DNA of 64,000 bases from positions 1,860,001 through 1,924,000 of the forward strand of contig NC_009633.1 in the NCBI RefSeq assembly GCF_000016985.1. Reading direction: 5' to 3'. Source of the DNA: Alkaliphilus metalliredigens QYMF (lineage in GTDB: Bacteria; Bacillota; Clostridia; Peptostreptococcales; Natronincolaceae). Below the pieces are notes generated by a model. That model saw only the letters and a program-made list of their open reading frames with translations, was not told the origin of the DNA and ran no database searches. This document shows positions 37,340 through 46,029 of this stretch, one piece after another; positions within the stretch are counted from its first letter, which is position 1, and each line of letters begins with the position of its first letter. Both the position numbers and the translations under genes were made by a program.

Positions 37340-37583
37340 TCCAATCTATACGAATACGCATTTTTGATACCTTCTGTAGCGTCACTGGTTTAATGGCTAC
37401 AAATCCAGTACTTTCTTTAGATTGCTCAGGCTTAATCTGTAAGCGGTTCTTCCAGTATCTGAAGCTATGGATGTTTACACTTTGTTCTTCGCACCACTGA
37501 ATTTGTGTCTGTCCGCTAGAAAGTTGCGAGTTTATATGTAACTTCCATTTTTCTTTATTCTCACTAGACTTTATTGTCATCAC
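37340..37583 (-). pseudogene. tnpA: Truncated IS66 TnpA (second copy), fused in frame to the transporter
   Basis: MTIKSSENKEKWKLHINSQL starts near 37580. SSGQTQIQWCEEQSVNIHSF and RYWKNRL match the TnpA at 37903-38241. Similarity ends near MRIRI, where the transporter leader begins, leaving a continuous frame (37176-37583). This copy has its own IS66 terminus at 37652-37658 (GTAAGCG on the minus strand), about 70 bp upstream of its start. Confidence 0.75.
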
Positions 37584-37607
37584 CTCATTTCACAATTTAT
37601 GAGATAA

Positions 37608-37913
37608 TTATATCAAAACTTCTTGTGAGAGAAAATGTGTGTTAGGATTTACGCTTACAGTGCCGCTGATTTCATCGGGCCAACTGAAGCGATCTTTTTC
37701 AAGGCGTTTATAGTGAAGCCAAAAGCCACTGGTGTCCCATTCGAGAATTTTGATTTTATCTCTCTTGCGATTACAAAAGACATATAAATTTCGAGAAAAT
37801 GGGTCTAGATTAAAACGCTCCTGAACAATGAGGGCAAGGCCGTCGATCGACTTGCGTAGATCAGTTGGTCCTAATGCAAGATAAACCTGATGGATTCTGC
37901 TGTTACTGAACAT
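37608..37913 (-). pseudogene. tnpB: IS66 TnpB truncated by a second IS66 end
   Basis: MFSNSRIHQVYLALGPTDLR, then FSRNLYVFCNRKRDKIKILE and WDTSGFWLHYKRLEKDRFSW are IS66 Orf2 signatures. After DEISGTV the normal sequence is replaced by the terminus of another IS66 element (GTAAGCGTAAATCC on the minus strand, from 37658). About 85 of the usual 115 or so residues remain. It overlaps tnpA by 11 nt, the usual IS66 order. Confidence 0.85.
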
Positions 37914-38241
37914 ATTTCATTAAGAGTGAAATGACATCAGATAGCGTATCAAAATTCACTTGCTCTGTCACGGTCACTGTTGCTTGTCCTATTTGGATTT
38001 GAATACAACTTTCACCATGACTATTGTTAGGAATCGATTTAGCTTTAGGGGCAATCAAAGCCCATTTGCCTTCGTTTGGATCAGCTTCAGCACTTGGATT
38101 TAAAGACAAACGTCTCTTCCAGTAACGAAATTTGTGGATATTAATACTGTTTTGCTCACACCACTTGATTTGAGTGAGGCCGCTTGAGATTTGCTCGGAC
38201 AGAATTTCCTCCCAACATTCAAGATTTGCTTGCTTTCGCAT
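37903..38241 (-). CDS. tnpA: IS66 accessory protein TnpA
   Basis: 112 residues, full length: helix-turn-helix region SSGLTQIKWCEQNSINIHKF and RYWKRRL, then a beta-rich tail (CIQIQIGQATVTVTEQVNF). It overlaps tnpB. The TnpC transposase is missing from this remnant, so the element is immobile on its own. The IS66 terminus GTAAGCG lies at 38319-38325 on the minus strand, 78 bp upstream. Confidence 0.85.
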   Translation of the reverse strand: MRKQANLECWEEILSEQISSGLTQIKWCEQNSINIHKFRYWKRRLSLNPSAEADPNEGKWALIAPKAKSIPNNSHGESCIQIQIGQATVTVTEQVNFDTLSDVISLLMKYVQ

Positions 38242-38430
38242 AAAAAATCACCTCAATTTTTATATTTGAGATGATTCTATCATTGATATTTAACACAGAA
38301 TATGTGCATTGGAATTTACGCTTACGCAGCGTATACACGGAATATTACAGTTTGACGGGTTTCGAGGGGTAGGCATTCAGTATAGGAAAGAATTTACCTA
38401 CACTGCTTTTCTAATTTAGTGTTATGACAA

Positions 38431-38459
38431 TTGACAATAACAGAACGTTCGTTTATAAT
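38431..38459 (+). promoter_or_regulatory. Consensus promoter overlapped by a TetR-type operator
   Basis: TTGACA (38431-38436), 17-nt spacer and TATAAT (38454-38459) are a perfect SigA promoter. The half-site ttcgtttat overlaps the -10 box and matches the operator-like palindrome at 39075-39095 (ataaacgaa/ttcgcttat). Autorepression by the TetR protein is therefore likely. The ATG follows the -10 by only 7 nt. Confidence 0.8.
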
Positions 38460-38466
38460 AAAGCAT

Positions 38467-39039
38467 ATGAGAGTAAAAGACGAAAATAAAAAAGATGCTA
38501 TTTTATCAGCGACCATAAAAATGATTAATGAAATTGGGTTTGCTAATGTTTCTATGTCTAAGATTGCAAAGGCAGCAGGAGTATCAGCATCTACTATTTA
38601 CATCTATTATGAAAATAAGGAGGATATGTTTAAGAAAATATATATTGATGTAAAGACGCAGATGCTTAATGCCAGTATGAAAGGAATCAGAGACACGGAA
38701 CCAGTCGAACAATCTGTTCTAAAGTTTTGCGAGAACGTATTGAATTTTGCAAGGAATTATGAAGATTATTTTCTCTTTATTGGGCAAGCGGGAGATTCAC
38801 CACTGGTATTAACAGTTAAAAATCAAGAACTCTTAAAACTTATTCAACAGGCTTGCTCGCCATTCGAGCGCGGAATTAAAGAAGGAATCTTAAAGAATGT
38901 TTCACCTGCCTTATTAAGTGGGTTCTGTTTTTACCCGATTACACAGCTATATAAAGATAGTTGTCATCAAAAAGATGTGTTCGGGGAAATTGACTATAAA
39001 GTAGTTTTTGAAATGTGCTGGGATGCTATAAAGAAATAA
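38467..39039 (+). CDS. TetR-family transcriptional regulator, probably leaderless
   Basis: 190 residues from the ATG at 38467. N-terminal HTH: AILSATIKMINEIGFANVSM, then 'SKIAKAAGVSASTIYIYYEN'. The C-terminal ligand domain is helical (FCENVLNFARNYEDYF). An upstream TTG in frame coincides with the -35 box and is rejected. As the ATG lies about 7-8 nt after the -10 box, the mRNA should start at or next to the start codon and lack a ribosome site. It likely represses itself and the SDR gene downstream. Ligand unknown. Confidence 0.88.
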   Translation: MRVKDENKKDAILSATIKMINEIGFANVSMSKIAKAAGVSASTIYIYYENKEDMFKKIYIDVKTQMLNASMKGIRDTEPVEQSVLKFCENVLNFARNYEDYFLFIGQAGDSPLVLTVKNQELLKLIQQACSPFERGIKEGILKNVSPALLSGFCFYPITQLYKDSCHQKDVFGEIDYKVVFEMCWDAIKK

Positions 39040-39063
39040 GTACTCAAAAAAGAGTACTTATTT
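39034..39063 (+). terminator. Terminator after the TetR gene
   Basis: Stem aaataagtactc/gagtacttattt (12 bp) with a 6-A loop, overlapping the TetR stop codon and followed by a short T-containing run. Confidence 0.6.
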
Positions 39064-39074
39064 CTAAAAATGGT

Positions 39075-39098
39075 TATAAACGAACATTCGCTTATAAT
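39075..39098 (+). promoter_or_regulatory. TetR-type operator with overlapping -10 box before the SDR remnant
   Basis: The palindrome ataaacgaa-ca-ttcgcttat (8 of 9 pairs) runs into TATAAT (39093-39098). The half-site recurs at the promoter of the TetR gene. This supports TetR control of the downstream, now truncated, SDR gene. Confidence 0.65.
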
Positions 39099-39140
39099 CA
39101 TGAAGATGATTAAATAGTTATAAATATAGAAGGTAACTTT

Positions 39141-39371
39141 ATGAAGAAGAAAGTAATACTTATAACGGGGGCTTCAAGCGGCATTGGAAAAGAAACTGCG
39201 CTTTCTTTAGCCAGAAAAGGTCATACAGTAATCATTCACGGTAGAGATGCTGCGAAAACGCAGTCTGTTTTTGATGAGATTTTGAAAAAAACTAATAACA
39301 AAAATCTGGAGATGCTAATTGCGGATCTATCCTTAATGTCAGAAGTCAAGAAATTCGCAGAAAAATGTTGA
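39141..39371 (+). pseudogene. Truncated short-chain dehydrogenase/reductase
   Basis: Only the N-terminal cofactor half remains (about 76 residues): TGASSGIGKETAL is the NAD(P)-binding TGxxxGxG motif, and MLIADLS the acidic adenine-binding motif. Catalytic Y-x-x-x-K is missing. At about 39365 the sequence passes abruptly to a ferredoxin fragment. SDRs of this type (about 280 residues) oxidise or reduce alcohols and ketones. A deletion fused the two remnants. Confidence 0.8.
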
Positions 39372-39375
39372 GGAA

Positions 39376-39741
39376 ATGACAGGGATAATTGTAGCAGACA
39401 TCAAAGCTCGAAAGCATCGGCAAGGTCCAGCATCGATAGGAGCAAGGGCGCTAACCTCAATTGTTAGTAAGCTGCCTAATAATGGAAAGGGTGCATTAAA
39501 ATACATCGTAAACGAGCAATGTAAGCAGTGCGGTACCTGTGTCAAGGTCTGTCCTACCCAAAACATCGAGGTTGCAAATAAGGTTCAGTTTAGTGACCAC
39601 TGTACAAGTTGCTATGGGTGTCTGCACCTTTGACCGCAAAACGCTATACATCTTAAAAATGAAATAAGCAGTAAGCGGTGGCTTAATCCTGATGTTACTT
39701 TGAAAGAAATAATTAGAGCGAATAATCGTTGTGGTGCTTAG
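39376..39741 (+). pseudogene. C-terminal fragment of an EFR1-type 2[4Fe-4S] ferredoxin with TGA at a cysteine position
   Basis: The remaining piece contains CKQCGTCVKVCP (first cluster) and CTSCYGCLHL followed by TGA (39631-39633) and then PQNAIHLKNE in the same frame up to 39741. The second cluster motif should be C-x-x-C-x-x-C-x-x-x-C-P; the TGA takes the place of the fourth Cys (TGC/TGT to TGA). The flavodoxin-like N-terminal half is missing because of the deletion that joined it to the SDR. Read as a decayed gene; selenocysteine is a remote alternative. Confidence 0.7.
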
Positions 39742-39848
39742 CATTTTAACAATATAAAAAAAGCGATTGCGATATAATCCCAAAGTAAATTACTAAAATT
39801 ATGTACCCAAATAATATGTCTGGAAATAAAAAAAGTAGAGGTGAGTAA

Positions 39849-40961
39849 ATGAATAAGCTGTTGTCCATCGGATTTTCTATTGTAATTTTCGCTTTGCTCG
39901 TTCTGTCCATACTGTATGTGGGCTTTAGGCTACAAAAGATTTTTGGGCTAAATTCTTTATATCTGGTACAGTTTGGCGTTGCCGTTGGGGTCATCGGTGC
40001 TATGGCTACCATAGTAATAGCGGTGAAGTCTTCAAGTCAGTTGGTTGGAATTCTAAATATTATAGGCGGTTATATTTTCACTTTCTATATTTTTCTGTTT
40101 TTCGCACTTATCTTTTTTCATGCGATTCAAACTATTTGGAACTTGCCTATGGCGTGGAGCGGAACGGTAGCCTTGGCCTTGTCCCTAATTGTAACTGTGG
40201 TAGGTGCCCTGTTGGGTAACTCCTTTGTAGTAAATGAGAAGGAAATAAAACTTTCGGGGCTAAAAAGTGAGGTTGATGTAATGCTCATCTCAGACGTACA
40301 TCTAGGTCACCATCGCAGCAAGGACTATCTTGCAAAAATAGTAGAGGAAACTAATCGTCGAAAGCCGGATTTAGTTCTCATCACCGGGGATTTGATCGAC
40401 TCTGAGGCGGCACTCCTGCCCGGCGTCCTTAATCCACTTTCTGACTTTGCGGCACCTACCTACTTCGTAGGTGGCAACCACGAGAAGTACATCGACAACG
40501 AGCGAACGCTTCAACTGATTGAAAGTCACGGCATTCGGGTTCTACGTAACGAGGTCGTCGAGATCCAGGGACTCCAATTAGTCGGATTTGACTACATGAA
40601 TGCGGACGAGGATACCTTTGACATGCACCCATCCGATGATACCCGTACAATCAAATCAGTTTTGCCAAGCATTCCTTTAAAGTCGGATATGCCATCGGTG
40701 CTAATGCATCATAGTCCGGTCGGTGTTCAGTACGCCGCAACAGCAGGGATTGACTTAATGGTGTCAGGTCATACACACGCGGGCCAAGTCTTTCCATTTA
40801 CATTATTTAACGAGATTACGTTTCCGTTCAACAAGGGGCTTCACCAACATGACAAAACCAAAGTGTTTGTTTCCCAAGGTGCTGGTACTTACATGTTACG
40901 CGCGCGCCTAGGCACATCCAATGAAATTAATATGCTACGGTTGATATCCGAGGGGGTGTAG
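39849..40961 (+). CDS. Membrane-anchored metallophosphoesterase
   Basis: 370 residues behind agaggtgag. Four to five hydrophobic helices occupy residues 1-125. The catalytic domain has the calcineurin-like motifs ISDVHLGHH, ITGDLID, GGNHEKY, LMHHSP and SGHTHAGQ, which bind two metal ions. The domain probably faces the outside, as in related YkuE/LpxH-like proteins that act on phospholipid or cell-wall phosphates; substrate uncertain. The catalytic half (about 40280-40960) is visibly richer in G+C than its surroundings, a sign of a different origin. The next gene starts 1 nt after its stop. Confidence 0.88.
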   Translation: MNKLLSIGFSIVIFALLVLSILYVGFRLQKIFGLNSLYLVQFGVAVGVIGAMATIVIAVKSSSQLVGILNIIGGYIFTFYIFLFFALIFFHAIQTIWNLPMAWSGTVALALSLIVTVVGALLGNSFVVNEKEIKLSGLKSEVDVMLISDVHLGHHRSKDYLAKIVEETNRRKPDLVLITGDLIDSEAALLPGVLNPLSDFAAPTYFVGGNHEKYIDNERTLQLIESHGIRVLRNEVVEIQGLQLVGFDYMNADEDTFDMHPSDDTRTIKSVLPSIPLKSDMPSVLMHHSPVGVQYAATAGIDLMVSGHTHAGQVFPFTLFNEITFPFNKGLHQHDKTKVFVSQGAGTYMLRARLGTSNEINMLRLISEGV

Positions 40962-40962
40962 A

Positions 40963-41520
40963 ATGGAAGTATGTAGTTTTATAAAACAATATTATTATAA
41001 CCCTATGACAGTAGGAGCATTGGTTCCGAGTTCTAAGAATCTAGCAGATAAAATGATAGAAGACATTAACTTTTCAAATGCAGAATGTATTTTAGAGTAC
41101 GGGCCAGGCACTGGGATTTTCACTGAAAAGATATTGCAAAAAAAGAAAAATAATACTGTACTCCTGACTATTGAATACAATGATGCTTTTTATAACATTC
41201 TAAAGAATAAGTTCGAAGACCACCAAAACTTTTTTATTGTTAAGGATTCGGCAGCAAATATAATAGAACACCTGGACAGACACAATATTAAAAAAGTAGA
41301 TTATGTAATCTCAGGAATTCCATTTGCAAGTTTGGATGACAATATAAGTTGCGATATATTATCATCAACAAAAGAAATTTTAGGAAATGAAGGAGTGTTT
41401 ATAACATTTCAGTACACACTTTTTAAGATGAAGCTCTTTAGTCAGTTTTTTAAAGATATTGAGAAAAGTAAAGTGTTGTTTAACTTTCCGCCAGCATATG
41501 TATTGAAATGTAAAGTCTAA
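40963..41520 (+). CDS. PmtA/KsgA-like SAM methyltransferase
   Basis: 185 residues, starting 1 nt after the phosphoesterase stop, so co-translated; gagggggtgt is the ribosome site. The start FIKQYYYNPMTVGALVPSS is that of phospholipid N-methyltransferase-like proteins. Motif I is ILEYGPGTGIFTEKIL, the acidic motif IEYN and motif IV SGIPFASL. Coupling to a membrane phosphoesterase suggests a shared role in lipid modification, which is inference. Confidence 0.82.
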   Translation: MEVCSFIKQYYYNPMTVGALVPSSKNLADKMIEDINFSNAECILEYGPGTGIFTEKILQKKKNNTVLLTIEYNDAFYNILKNKFEDHQNFFIVKDSAANIIEHLDRHNIKKVDYVISGIPFASLDDNISCDILSSTKEILGNEGVFITFQYTLFKMKLFSQFFKDIEKSKVLFNFPPAYVLKCKV

Positions 41521-41630
41521 AGATTTATTCTGTAAGTAATAATAACAGATCCCACCTGCACCTCTTAACAATGTGTCCCAGGGCCTCCAACTTCATCAAG
41601 TATAAATAATCCATATTTCACAATATCCCT

Positions 41631-41719
41631 CTTACGCGTCAATACTTATATCTTAGTTATAACATAAATTTACATAATTGTAAAAATACATCACCTTATT
41701 TTAAATGAATCTTTTTACC
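41631..41719 (-). repeat. Repeat R1, copy 3 (inverted)
   Basis: The reverse complement contains tttaaaata...gtgatgta, tttacaattatgtaaattta and gatataagtattgacgcgta, matching 16232-16372 and 17456-17575. It lacks their outer taggctctgtac end. Between 41521 and 41630 I see nothing assignable. Confidence 0.6.
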
Positions 41720-41782
41720 CCCAAAATCGTATTCCACGATGGTAAAGAGTTTCACTTATAAGAACCCTATAATAATGACTGC

Positions 41783-42021
41783 GATGAGGGTGAAGCTGAT
41801 AAGCAAGCAAGCGACTGGCTTATTCCACCTACGGAGTATAGTCGTTTTATTAGTAAAGCTGAAAAAATTAATAGAGAGAACATTACTTTATTTGCAGAAG
41901 AAATAGGCATCCATCCCTTTATTGTTGTAGGAAGGTTACTTCATGAAAAAACTTCATGAAAAAAAATAACTATAAACACTATAGTGATTTAAGATCAAGT
42001 TTTTCTATAGTAAATAGTTGA
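41783..42021 (+). pseudogene. C-terminal remnant of an ImmA/IrrE-type metallopeptidase or antitoxin
   Basis: EGEADKQASDWLIPPTEYSR then FAEEIGIHPFIVVGRLLHEK is the C-terminal signature of HigA2/ImmA-type proteins. A tandem 13-bp duplication (acttcatgaaaaa twice, near 41939-41962) creates a stop; the frame resumes as NNYKHYSDLRSSFSI. The N-terminus is gone. The usual zinc motif HExxH would have been upstream. Confidence 0.65.
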
Positions 42022-42066
42022 TATAAAACGCTAATATGAAAGGTGTAGTGTAGCTATAAAGGCTAG

Positions 42067-42107
42067 AAAATCCCTGTAATCATTGTGATTACAGGGATTT
42101 TTTTTTT
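42067..42107 (+). terminator. Rho-independent terminator
   Basis: Perfect stem aatccctgtaatc/gattacagggatt with a 5-nt loop and nine T. It resembles the terminator next to the tRNA-Arg fragment at 13478-13512. Confidence 0.85.
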
Positions 42108-42248
42108 AGTACGAACAGTATCAGATTCTTGAAGATAAGTGTAGGAATAAGTGATATAATAGAAACTGTAAAATTATGCCTGGTAGGTATTTAAACGATG
42201 GTAGGTGTTTGGGGTAAAGAGAATGATTACCAGGAGAGGATATAGAAA

Positions 42249-42821
42249 ATGCTAAACAAAATTTTTTTTGATGAGAATCCTGTGAAAGAGAGCAGCGTAC
42301 AAAGATTTGTATATAGTTATTTACTTTATGATGGATTGGATGAGGTTGCAAACCAGTTAAGCAAAAATTATATCAAAAGGGGTGAGGAAGAAGCAGAAAT
42401 GCTTAAGAATGAGTCATCTTCAGAAGTTTTGCTAAAAATGATGAGGGGAAAATGTGACAATTCGAATCATATTTTACTTCACAGCAAGATTTTAGAGCAA
42501 GAGGATGTATTGATGCCAATCATTATTGAAAAACTAAAAACTTCGGGAAATAATGTTTTTATAGAACACACTATAAAGTTAATCAAAAAGGCTAATAACA
42601 ACTATTGTGGAGATTTGATTCGAATTATTGATGATATTCGTTCACCGTATGCCCTTTCTTTAGCTTGTATAATTATAGGCTTCATGGGAAATGAATCGGA
42701 TGTCCCCTTGCTCTTAAGAAAACATGCTGAGTTAAAATCTCTTTACCCTAGTAAAAGTTATGAACAGGGAGCATTATTAGGACTTATAGAGATTAGAGAA
42801 CGTTTCAATTTACTTCGTTAA
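42249..42821 (+). CDS. HEAT-like helical-repeat protein of unknown function
   Basis: 190 residues from an ATG behind aggagagg. It is all-helical with paired amphipathic helices (SYLLYDGLDEVANQLSKNY; IIDDIRSPYALSLACIIIGF), like a short HEAT or armadillo scaffold. No catalytic motif. The 290 nt after it contain a frame remnant (GGKTFIESIDDMVKQMKEKK) but no credible gene. Function unknown; the neighbour is the TOTE-type helicase. Confidence 0.6.
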   Translation: MLNKIFFDENPVKESSVQRFVYSYLLYDGLDEVANQLSKNYIKRGEEEAEMLKNESSSEVLLKMMRGKCDNSNHILLHSKILEQEDVLMPIIIEKLKTSGNNVFIEHTIKLIKKANNNYCGDLIRIIDDIRSPYALSLACIIIGFMGNESDVPLLLRKHAELKSLYPSKSYEQGALLGLIEIRERFNLLR

Positions 42822-43110
42822 CAGGTGGAAAAACCTTTATTGAGAGTATTGATGATATGGTGAAGCAGATGAAAGAGAAGAAAAGAGGCACCAGTAAATA
42901 TTATCTGGAAGTTATATAGCGGAAGGGAAGCAGCAACCCCGTCCTCATACTAACTTGTAGTTTTCATGAATCTAGTATAAAAAGCTGTTATTTTGAAAAA
43001 TGTGTTAGCACAAATCTTAGTGGAGCTATATCTATAGATAATAGATATACTTGAAAAAGTGATATGCCAATATAACGAGAACCATGTATAGCATAAGGAG
43101 AGAACTTATT

Positions 43111-46020
43111 ATGGAATATGATGTTCTTCTAGAAAAATATGAAAATCTGCTGGAAGAAAATAAGGTATTAAGAAATGAAAACAAAAATCTTAAGGAACAG
43201 CTTAATATAGGTTATTCCACCTATAATGGAAAACATAAGGAAGTCATGTCTATAGATAGAAATAAAAATATAGAAACAAATAGAATTAAGGTTGAAGGCA
43301 CTAATAATTACAGTTCTCCTAAAGAAAAGGTTAAGCTATTTATGTCTCTATTTAAAGGACGTTCAGAGGTATATGCTAAACGATGGCAAAATAAAGAAGG
43401 GAAATCTGGATATAGCCCAGTATGTTTAAATGAGTGGCAAAAAGGAGTTTGTAATAAACCACAAATAAAATGTTCTGTATGTAATAATAAAAAATATGCA
43501 TTATTAGATGAGATTGCAATTGAGAAACATCTTAAGGGGAAGGATATACTGGGAATTTATCCTATGCTTGAAGATGAATCTTGTTTTTTTCTTGCAATGG
43601 ACTTTGATGACACTGGATGGGAAAATGATATTTCTGCTATTATGGAAATTTGTGATGAAAAGAACATTCCAGCTTCAGTTGAACGTTCCAGATCTGGCAA
43701 TGGTGCTCATATATGGTTCTTTTTTCAAGAAAAAACTAGTGCCACTATAGCTAGAAAATTTGGAACGGCGATACTAACCTACGCTATGATGAAGAGACAT
43801 GAAATCAAATTCCAATCTTACGATCGTCTATTTCCCAATCAAGATACCATGCCAAAAGGTGGACTTGGAAATTTGATTGCATTACCTTTGCAATTATATG
43901 CTAGAAAAAGTAGCAATAGTTGCTTTATTGACACCAATCTTAGTCCCTATGATGATCAATGGAAATACCTTAATCGTGTTAGAAAATTACAGGAATGTGA
44001 TATTAACCTTATAATATCAGAACTAGGTAGAGGCAATGAATTAGGGGTATTAAGAACAGATAATGATCAGATACCAAAACCATGGGAAACAGCTAGCGTA
44101 AAAGAAAAAATAACAAAAACTGATTTTCCTAATATAATCCATGTTATAAGAGCCAATGGACTTTATATAGAAAAGGAAGGATTCTCAAGTAAATCTTTAA
44201 ATGTAATGAAGCGCTTAGCCTCTTTTAAAAATTCTGACTTTTATAAGGCTCAGGCAATGAGAATATCTACCTATGGTAAACCACGAATCATTTCATTATG
44301 TGATGAAACTAGTGAATATTTATGTCTACCTCGTGGATGTGAGGTAGATCTTGTGAATTTATCAAAGGAATATAAAATTCCTATTGAATGGAAAGATGAA
44401 AGATTTTATGAAAAAACAATTAATGTTGAGTTTAGCGGAAGCTTAAGGGAAGAACAAGAAAAACCAGTTAACGAAATGCTACAATTTCATAATGGTGTTT
44501 TATCTGCAACTACCGCTTTTGGAAAAACCGTAATTGGAGCAAAATTGATTGCTGAAAGAAAGCTAAACACCCTTATACTTGTACATACTAGACAGCTATT
44601 AGAACAATGGAAAGAGCGTTTGGGGGAGTTTCTAGAGATTAATGAAGTTGTACCTACAGAAGAAGGTAATAAAAGAGGGCGTAAAAAGCAGCTTAGTGCT
44701 ATAGGACAAATAGGAGCTGGGAAAAATAATTCTCATGGAATTATTGATATTGCAATTATGCAGTCATTAGTAAAAGGTGATGAGGTAAAGGCGTTTATTA
44801 AAGAGTATGGGATGGTTATAGTGGATGAATGTCACCATGTTCCTGCATTTAGCTTTGAACAAATAATGAAGAACATTAATGCAAAATATGTATACGGCTT
44901 AACTGCAACCCCCATAAGAAAAGATGGGCATCATCCAATTATATTTATGCAATGTGGACCTATTAGATATAAAGTTGATCCTTTAAAACAAGCTATAAAA
45001 AGGCCTTTTGAGCATTATATTATTCCTCGATTTACCTCATTTAGAAGGTCAGGCGTAGAGAATAAACAGGACTGGTCAATTGGAGAAATATATTCAGATA
45101 TTTGTACAAGTGCTATTCGAAATCAATTTATTATTGAAGATGTATTAGAGGCTTTAAGACAAGAAAGAAATCCAATTATATTAACAGAAAGAACAGCACA
45201 CGTTGAAATACTTGCGCAACATTTAGAAGAAAAATCAGTGAATGTGGTTACGTTAACTGGGAGGATGTCGTCAAAAAAAAGGAAGGTTGAATTAGAAAAG
45301 CTAGAGAACCTGCATGCTCGAAATAGTACTGTAATAGTTGCTACAGGTAGATTGGTAGGAGAAGGATTTGATATGCCAAAATTAGATACTTTGTTTTTAG
45401 CTATGCCTGTAGCATGGAAAGGAACAATATCTCAATATGCAGGAAGGCTTCATAGATTATATGAGAGTAAAAGTGAAGTTCAGATATATGATTACATAGA
45501 TATACATGTAAATATACTTGAAAAAATGTATCAAAAAAGACTAAAGGGATATGCAGCCATTGGGTATTCAATTAAGAGTGATAGCAATTCTTTTAATGAT
45601 CTTAACTCTATTTTCAGTAATAATTGCTTTTTAACTGCATTTAGAGATGATATGCTGGCTACTAAATCAGGAATCACTATTGTTAGTCCTTATGTTAATA
45701 AGAAAGGATTAGAACAAATATTGACCAATTTAAAAGAAATAATGAGAAAAGGAGTAAAACTTACCGTTATTACACGTCCGGAGTCAGATTACAAGGAAAA
45801 AGATAGGTTTAATATTACTTGTACAATTAATGATATTAAAAAAATAGGTGGCAATATAGTTCGTAAATCTAACATTCATCAGAAATTTGCTGTAATGGAT
45901 CAGCGGATCGTTTGGTATGGAGGCATAAATCTTTTAAGTTCTAACAATTCCGACGGAAGTATTATAAGACTAGATAATTTGAATATTGCTGATGAACTAC
46001 TGTGTTCTATCGATATTTGA
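43111..46020 (+). CDS. TOTE-type archaeo-eukaryotic primase, superfamily 2 helicase and PLD nuclease fusion
   Basis: About 969 residues from the ATG at 43111 behind aaggag. Residues 1-50 are a coiled coil. Residues about 80-330 are the primase domain of TOTE conflict systems: 'CFFLAMDFDDTGW' near 161 and RSGNGAHIWFFF near 193. The helicase has TTAFGKTVIGAKL (Walker A, near 466), VDECHH (571), LTATPIR and QYAGRLHRL. The C-terminus has a phospholipase-D-like half site IHQKFAVMDQRIVWYGG near 922. Such fusions are proposed to counter invading DNA by priming and unwinding. No partner genes adjoin, which is unusual. Confidence 0.88.
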   Translation: MEYDVLLEKYENLLEENKVLRNENKNLKEQLNIGYSTYNGKHKEVMSIDRNKNIETNRIKVEGTNNYSSPKEKVKLFMSLFKGRSEVYAKRWQNKEGKSGYSPVCLNEWQKGVCNKPQIKCSVCNNKKYALLDEIAIEKHLKGKDILGIYPMLEDESCFFLAMDFDDTGWENDISAIMEICDEKNIPASVERSRSGNGAHIWFFFQEKTSATIARKFGTAILTYAMMKRHEIKFQSYDRLFPNQDTMPKGGLGNLIALPLQLYARKSSNSCFIDTNLSPYDDQWKYLNRVRKLQECDINLIISELGRGNELGVLRTDNDQIPKPWETASVKEKITKTDFPNIIHVIRANGLYIEKEGFSSKSLNVMKRLASFKNSDFYKAQAMRISTYGKPRIISLCDETSEYLCLPRGCEVDLVNLSKEYKIPIEWKDERFYEKTINVEFSGSLREEQEKPVNEMLQFHNGVLSATTAFGKTVIGAKLIAERKLNTLILVHTRQLLEQWKERLGEFLEINEVVPTEEGNKRGRKKQLSAIGQIGAGKNNSHGIIDIAIMQSLVKGDEVKAFIKEYGMVIVDECHHVPAFSFEQIMKNINAKYVYGLTATPIRKDGHHPIIFMQCGPIRYKVDPLKQAIKRPFEHYIIPRFTSFRRSGVENKQDWSIGEIYSDICTSAIRNQFIIEDVLEALRQERNPIILTERTAHVEILAQHLEEKSVNVVTLTGRMSSKKRKVELEKLENLHARNSTVIVATGRLVGEGFDMPKLDTLFLAMPVAWKGTISQYAGRLHRLYESKSEVQIYDYIDIHVNILEKMYQKRLKGYAAIGYSIKSDSNSFNDLNSIFSNNCFLTAFRDDMLATKSGITIVSPYVNKKGLEQILTNLKEIMRKGVKLTVITRPESDYKEKDRFNITCTINDIKKIGGNIVRKSNIHQKFAVMDQRIVWYGGINLLSSNNSDGSIIRLDNLNIADELLCSIDI

Positions 46021-46029
46021 TGAAAACAT

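Noticed and set aside
39631-39690. Selenocysteine insertion at the TGA in the ferredoxin fragment
   Set aside because: Only a weak accgc/gcggt pairing is present, not a proper SECIS; the gene has also lost its 5' half.
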